Part shown: positions 58,481 through 64,000 of the stretch, in pieces
Layout: every line of letters begins with the position of its first letter
Numbering within the stretch: position 1 is the first letter of the stretch
Source: Pleurodeles waltl
Taxonomy: Eukaryota > Chordata > Amphibia > Caudata > Salamandridae
Assembly: GCF_031143425.1 (NCBI RefSeq)
Contig: NC_090445.1
Location: forward strand, 1,575,394,049 to 1,575,458,048
Length of the DNA stretch: 64,000 nucleotides
Direction: 5' to 3'
Notes under the pieces: generated by a model
Seen by the model: only the letters and a program-made list of their open reading frames with translations
Told to the model about the DNA's origin: nothing
Databases searched by the model: none
Translations under genes and position numbers: made by a program

Positions 58481-58809
58481 CATTGGCGCTTGATTAGAGA
58501 TTCAGATCTCTGTTGATTGCCTTCTCACTCATATGAGACGTGAGTCAGATTTATCTTCGCCGTTTTGGTTACAAGCACTCTGTAACCCTTTTAACTCAAG
58601 CTTAAGGAAGGCTTAGGATGATCCTGATACTTGTCTAGGGGATCAAAATATTGACGGCCAAAGTACCTTGACTTGAATTTGTGATATTATACATAAATTG
58701 GCATAAGCATAGGCACTATGAGCTAATGACTTCTTGATTCACTATTTGAGTCATTCATGTAAAAGTCGGGGTATAAAAGCTTGTAAATCATTATTGTGGA
58801 TGCTAACCT
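58481..58809. other. Unassigned noncoding sequence
   Basis: Short flank between the simple array and the solo LTR; nothing recognised. Confidence 0.4.
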
Positions 58810-61800
58810 TGTAGGAAAGTAGCCTCTTTCTAGCTTGGTTACCCACACTTTTGGCCTGTTTGCCAGTGTGTTTGAGTGTGTCTACTGGGATCCTGCTAAT
58901 CAGGACCCCAGTAGTTATGCTCTCTCCCTTAAATTATGGTTGTTGCATACTGGTAACCCAGTATTTCACCCACAATTGGCATACTGGTGCCCCCTTATAA
59001 GTCCCTAGTATATGGTACTTAGGTACCCAGGGCATTGGGGTTCCAGGTGATCCCTATGGGCTGCAGCATTTCTTTTGCCACTCATAGGGAGCCCATGCAA
59101 AAGGCTTCTGCAGGACTGCAATTGCAGCCTGCGTGAAAAGGTGCATGCACCCTTTCACTGCCATTTACACTGCACCGGGTCACTTATAAGTCACCCCTAT
59201 AAGAGGCCCTCCAGCCCTGAGGGCAGGGTGCAGAGTACCTGTGTGTGAGGGCATCCCTGCACTAGCAGAGGTGCCCCCACGACCTCCAGGACCATTTTCC
59301 CAGACTTCGTGAGTGCGGGGATGCCATTTTACACGTGTACTGGAAATAGGTCACTACCTATGTCCAACTACATAATGGTAACTCCGAACATAGGTATGTT
59401 TGGTATCAAACATGTTGGAATCATACCCCAAGGCTTTTGCAAGTATTGGTTGTATGATTTCATGCACTCTGGGGGCTCCTTAGAGGACCCCCAGTATTGC
59501 CATTCCAGACTTCTGAGGTTTTCCAGGTAGCCCCAGCTGCTGCCACCTCTCAGACAGGTTTCTGCCCTCTTGTTGCTTGAAAAGCTCAAGCCCAGGAAGG
59601 CAGAACAAAGGATTTCCTTTGGGAGAGAAGTGTTACACCCTCTTCCTTTGCAAATAGGTGTTACAGGCTTGGGAGAGGTAGCTTCCTTCCCCAGGCCACT
59701 GGAAACGCTTTGAATGGCACATTTCGTGCCCTCCTTGCATAATCCAGTCTACACCGGTTCAGGTAACCCCAGTCCCTGCTCTGGCACAAAACTGGACAAA
59801 GGGAAGGGGAGTGACCACTCCCCTATCCATCACCACCCCAGGTGTGGTGCTCAGAGCTCCTCCAGAGGGTCCCTGGATTTGGCCATCTTGGATTACAAGT
59901 TGGCAGCGAACTCTGGAAGCATCTGAGTGGCCAGTGCCAGCAGGTGGCGTCAGAGCCGTCCCCTGATAGGTTACCTGTTTAGCTGACCAATCCCCCTTTC
60001 AGGGCTATTTAGGGTCTCTCCTTTGGGAGGTTCTTCAGATTCGGATTGCAAGACTCCAGCAGGAATCCTCTGCATCCTTTACTTCACCTTCTCACCGAAG
60101 AAATGCACCTGGACCCTCCAGGAACTCCACAAACTGCAACAAAGAAGCAAAGACGACTTCTGCAACATTGTATCTTCAGCTCTGGCCAGCAAATGCAGCT
60201 GTTTCCCGGTCGTGCATCCTCAGAGGACAGCCGGTCTTCAGCCTGCACTAAAAGAATGAAGGAATCTCCCTTGGAGTGAAGAAGTCACTCCCCTGCTTCA
60301 GACGGCACCTCTCTGCAACAACAACCATCTGTGTGGGTCCCCTCTCCTGATGAGTTGCATGGATTCTGCATCACGGTTTGTGGACTGAAGTGGTCCCGAT
60401 GGTCCTGACGTCCTACTGTCCAATTTTGGTGGAGGTAAGAGCTTGCCTTTCCACGCAAGACAGTACCCCTGTGCACCACGTGTTTTTCAGTTGCCAAGGC
60501 TTGTTGGCATCTTTCTACGAAATTCTTTGTGCACAATGTAGCTCCAGCCCCCAGCACTCTTTGCTGCGATGAACAGCTTCCTGAGTGGTTCTTTGGCAGC
60601 ATGGGATCCTTTGATTTTGTGCTGCGTGGGCCTCCTTTTGCAACTCCTTTGTCCCCGTGCTGGGGGACTCCTGTGTGCACTGCCTGGTCTTCTGTGGGCT
60701 CTCTGAGTTGCTGAGAGCCCCCTCTGACTCCCCCTCCTGGGTAGAGTCCACCAGGTCCCTCCTGGTCCTGGCAGTGCCATTTTCCGCTAACCGTGAGCTT
60801 TGCGTGTGCCAAGGCTTGTTGGCGGAATCCAGCGAGGCAAACCAGACTGCAGTCATCCATCCTGTGTGGGATATCATCTGAACCAACCAGGAACCCGCAT
60901 CCATCTTCTTGCGTGCAGTACTGACTGTTGTTCTTCACCAGTGGTTCTTCTTTTGCACCTTGATTCGGGTTAGCAGGGGCTCCTGTCCTCCCTGGACTCT
61001 TCTGTGCTTCTTGGACTTAGTCCCATTCTTCCACAGGTCTTTAGGTCCAGGAATCTACCCTTTGTGTCTTGAAGTCTCTTCTGGTTCTTGCATTATCTTA
61101 TTTCTTGTGTTCTTGTGTGTTATAGGAAAGTTACTGTGATTTACTCCTGCTTTCCTGGGATCTTAGGTGGGTTCTATTACTTACCTTTTGTGTTTTCTAA
61201 TACTCCCAGCACCCCTCTACACACCACACTTGCCTAGGTGGGAAACCGACATTAACATTCCACAGTGTTAGTATATGGTTTGTGTTTCCCCTAGGCCCAT
61301 TTCTAACCATTGTGATTTTCACTAATTGCACTGTTTTCTAACTGTTTTTATTGCTATTACTGCATACTAGTGTATATAATTGGTGTATTACTTATCTCCC
61401 AAGGGAGTATAGTCTCTATGGTATTTTTGACATTTGTGTCACTAAAATAAAGTACCTTTATTTTTGTAACACTAAGGGCCTGATTCTAACTTTGGAGGAC
61501 GGTGTTAAACCGTCCCAAAAGTGGCGGATATACCACCTACCGTATTACGAGTTCCATAGGATATAATGGACTCGTAATACGGTAGGTGGTATATCCGCCA
61601 CTTTTGGGACGGTTTAACACCGTCCTCCAAAGTTAGAATCAGGCCCTAAGTATTTTCTTTCATGTTTGTGAGTATTATGTGACTACAGTGGTATTGCATG
61701 AGCTTTGCATGTCTCCTAGATAAGCCTTGGTTGCGCAGCTACAGCTACCCCTAGAGAGCCTGGCTTCTAGACACTGCCTACATTTTACTAATAAGGGATA

Positions 61801-61864
61801 ACTGGACCTGGTATAAGGTGTAAGTACCATAGGTACCCACTACAAACCAGGCCAGCCTCCTCCG
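58810..61864 (+). mobile_element. Solo LTR of the Gmr1-like family, ~3.05 kb
   Basis: It begins TGTAGGAAAGTAGCC and follows the 5' LTR at 13732 block by block ('gttatgctctctccctt', 'ggcatactggtgccc', 'agggctatttagggtct'). It ends near 'ccaggccagcctcctccg', equivalent to the other LTR's end. The flanks AACCT (58805-58809) and AACCA (61865-61869) agree in four of five positions, fitting a 5-bp LTR target duplication. No internal gag or pol sequence adjoins it. A 171-bp palindromic MITE is inserted at 61476. Minus-strand frames of up to 217 codons inside it are not supported. Confidence 0.75.
61476..61646. mobile_element. Nearly perfect palindromic MITE, 171 bp, TAA target duplication
   Basis: GGGCCTGATTCTAACTTTGG at the left is complemented exactly at the right end, and the arms stay complementary almost to the centre near 61561. 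TAA flanks both sides (61473-61475 and 61647-61649), the classic PIF/Harbinger 3-bp duplication. Related to 24376-24555. It interrupts the solo LTR and is therefore younger. Confidence 0.92.
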
Positions 61865-61869
61865 AACCA

Positions 61870-63425
61870 CTGTACTATATAGGTTACTTTTTACATTTTT
61901 CTTGTAATTGGTGACATTTACAGATAACTTGTGTAATGCCCGAATACCAGTCTTTCTCGATTTCCTCTGTTGATGTTTTCCCACTACATTTGCTCTTTTA
62001 TATTTTGATTGAATAAATGCATGACACATTCCATTTGCATACTACTTTAATATCATTTTTTATGGGAGTGGTGTTGCATTTTATTCAAGGGACCCCTGCT
62101 CCTTTAAAGTTAGTTTACTGCTCCATTCTAGGACACTCTACTTACTCCATGACACTACGCCACACCAGTCGATGACACATCATTCTCCTTTATGCCATTA
62201 ACTTTGAGCCATGCTGAATAGTAGTCGTACTAGTGTACAGCATAGCAAAAACACATTGGCAAAGGCAATAGAACTTCCATAGGCGAGACCTATTGGCTTT
62301 GCCAATGCTTGTTTATAAGGTATGAACTTCAAGGTGACTTGCAATATCCTTATGTACGCAGGGGGTATTTTACCCCATATAATACATGATCACACCACCA
62401 ACTTTCCCACAAACCACTTAAAACCTTTGTGCATAGCTTCTGTCATTCCAAGCTGTTAAATTAGAGCAGAAGAAAGAAAAGCAGCATTCCATTTTTTTGC
62501 TTTAAACAGCTGCATTAATTATGCTCTGTGACCTGATCTGCCTTTCACCCTGGCTGCTAGCTCTGGCAGAAGGCATTGTAATGTCAGAACTCGACTGTAA
62601 TAAAACTATCATAGTCATTTTCTGATGTCTTTTCTTTTTAATCAGCGACTTGGTGCATCACAAACAGCTGATTCTAAAGAAATTAGTGACTGCAGTTTAT
62701 ACAGAGATTAAAGAATCCATCTTTATATAGCCTGTAACTCCAAGAGCGTCTTCAGTTGAAATGCTTCTAGTTATGACTAATGTGGAGCTGAGCTTCCCAA
62801 GATCACACACAGGAGTAGAAGTGTTATTAGAACTGTGGTTTCCCAGCACAGTTTACAGCTGTTGTACCTAATCGCTTTTGATATCTCCAGTGCGGTTCCA
62901 ATTAGCATGAGATGAGGGGCATGATGGGTGTGGGGCGCAAAGGGTATGTTCTTCCTTTTTACCCTCCTACTTTTATTTGCTAGGTGCATGAAGATGCAAG
63001 GTTAATCAACATGTTATTTTCACATTTGAGCTAATTACTTTGTGAATGTAAATAACAATAAAAGATACTTTCTGACTGTGAAAGCATGCCTTCCTTTCTC
63101 CCTATTTCACTTCTAATATATATGATTGTGTATATTTATCGGAGCCTGCAGTTCGCAAACAACAAGCGATTTGTATAGGGTTGATTGAAAGTCCCCAAGG
63201 CTGTCCCTGTCCCCCCCAGAAATGTATTGTCTCCTACGCCCCTGGAAGCAAGTTCAAAAAATGATACAATTAACAGGACAAAGGCACTAAGTTTTTGTAG
63301 CCTGTATAAATAATAGCAAGCGTACATCTAAAAAAGAGTTACATTGCAGCAGTTTGATAATATAAATGCAAATAAAAAACAGATGGCCGGGGTAAGATCG
63401 CGGGCGGTAGGTAATACATTGCACC
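61870..63425. other. Unassigned noncoding sequence with small repeat scraps
   Basis: Includes a CACTCTAC-like scrap (62120-62195) and a MIR-like scrap at about 62791-62815 ('ttcccaagatcacacac'). No gene recognised. Confidence 0.4.
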
Positions 63426-63800
63426 ACCAGTGAGCGAGGTAGCTCAGTGTGTAAAGCGCCTGCAGCTGTAAGTGTGCCATGAATGAAAGAAATATCTAAA
63501 GCGCAACACTGAGGCGCACCATAAATGTTGTAGAGATAAATATTAATTTAGAGGTTTGTAAGTTATGAAGTCTCACGGCATGTGCTACCACTGAGTGAGA
63601 CAGCTGAATGGTTGTGCATCTGCCGCTGTGAGCAGGCGATAGCCTCGTGTAAAGAGGACCCAAAGTATTTCATAAAACGAGAGCATAACACCCATGATCC
63701 TAAAGGACGGGGGTGCTTTAAAAAAACCATAAACATACGTATACATTGCACAACCAGTGAGAAAGGTAGCTCATTGAGTAGCTCATTGAGTAGAGCACCT
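63426..63800 (+). repeat. tRNA-like SINE fragments
   Basis: 'gaggtagctcagtgtgtaaagcgcc' style sequence at 63437 resembles a tRNA 5' half with a pol III A box. Related pieces recur at about 63590 and 63757 ('gtagctcattgagtagagcacc'), and each is followed by 'gctgtaag/gctgtgag' or similar. No B box or cloverleaf can be completed, so this is not a tRNA gene. Confidence 0.45.
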
Positions 63801-63816
63801 GCTCAGAATTGACTCA

Positions 63817-63918
63817 GTGCGGGGGTCCCCATATTCCATTAAAGATTTAGTGGGGGTCCCCAGGCTCCAGCAATGACAAATTGGGGGTTCAGAGAAGTCA
63901 AAAGGTTGGGAACCACTG
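63817..63918 (-). mobile_element. hAT-type element terminus
   Basis: The end at 63918 reads in reverse complement CAGTGGTTCCCAACC, a terminus common to several vertebrate hAT families. It is preceded by 'gggggtccccaggctccag'-type direct repeats. The rest of the element is missing or degraded. Confidence 0.6.
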
Positions 63919-64000
63919 ATCTAGAGAAACACAATGCATCTCTCCCTTGCATTAATCTGCACATCATAATGTATAGTCCTCCAAAAATGTAACTTAAACC

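Noticed and set aside
60285..60938. 217-codon minus-strand frame, and the 158-codon one at 15298-15774
   Set aside because: Both lie in related parts of LTRs and run antisense to the element; no known domain.
63437..63510. Possible tRNA gene
   Set aside because: Only an A-box-like 5' half is present, repeated in fragments, with no B box or acceptor stem closure.

Overview
This is vertebrate, almost certainly urodele (newt-type, Pleurodeles- or Notophthalmus-like) repeat DNA. I see no host gene, no bacterial operon and no intact long reading frame. Nearly everything recognisable is a transposable element or its debris. The newt inference rests on three things: ~325-bp repeats carrying a hammerhead ribozyme (the hallmark of newt satellite 2), a dense PIF/Harbinger and MITE load, and a Ty3/gypsy element with very long LTRs. 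The species assignment is inference.

Layout. 1-6894: the right part of a Harbinger transposon (copy 1) holding two broken accessory genes that converge. A 2.7-unit hammerhead-ribozyme array has inserted into the minus-strand Myb gene of this copy. 9937-10899 and 12680-13421: MITE-like elements. 13732-21908: a Gmr1-like Ty3/gypsy element (long 5' LTR, gag, protease, integrase, then RT and RNase H, then a truncated 3' LTR). 22812-26087: a cluster of Harbinger MITEs and a perfect-palindrome MITE, followed by a LINE tail at 26642. 27726-28223: a hAT-type element with 8-bp target-site duplications. 29382-43285: a ~14-kb Harbinger (copy 2) with a HARBI1-like transposase, a plus-strand SANT-like/coiled-coil gene and a minus-strand Myb gene. 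The right 5.95 kb of this region is tandemly duplicated at 43993-49976 with about 99.8% identity. 51793-52257: a second hammerhead repeat, in the opposite orientation and flanked by a perfect 10-bp target-site duplication. 53.6-58.5 kb: minisatellite, a MITE, a MIR-like SINE fragment and a 1.8-kb simple array. 58810-61864: a ~3-kb solo LTR with a nested 171-bp palindromic MITE. 62-64 kb: SINE-like and hAT fragments.

How it fits together. In autonomous Harbingers the transposase cuts and joins DNA while a Myb-like partner aids DNA binding and nuclear import. Here that two-gene set is accompanied by a third gene. The short MITEs share terminal and subterminal sequence with the 14-kb element, so they look like deletion derivatives mobilised by it. 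The most striking signals are three exact hammerhead cores in two dispersed retrozyme-like insertions, the integrase-before-RT order of the gypsy element, and the three-gene Harbinger.
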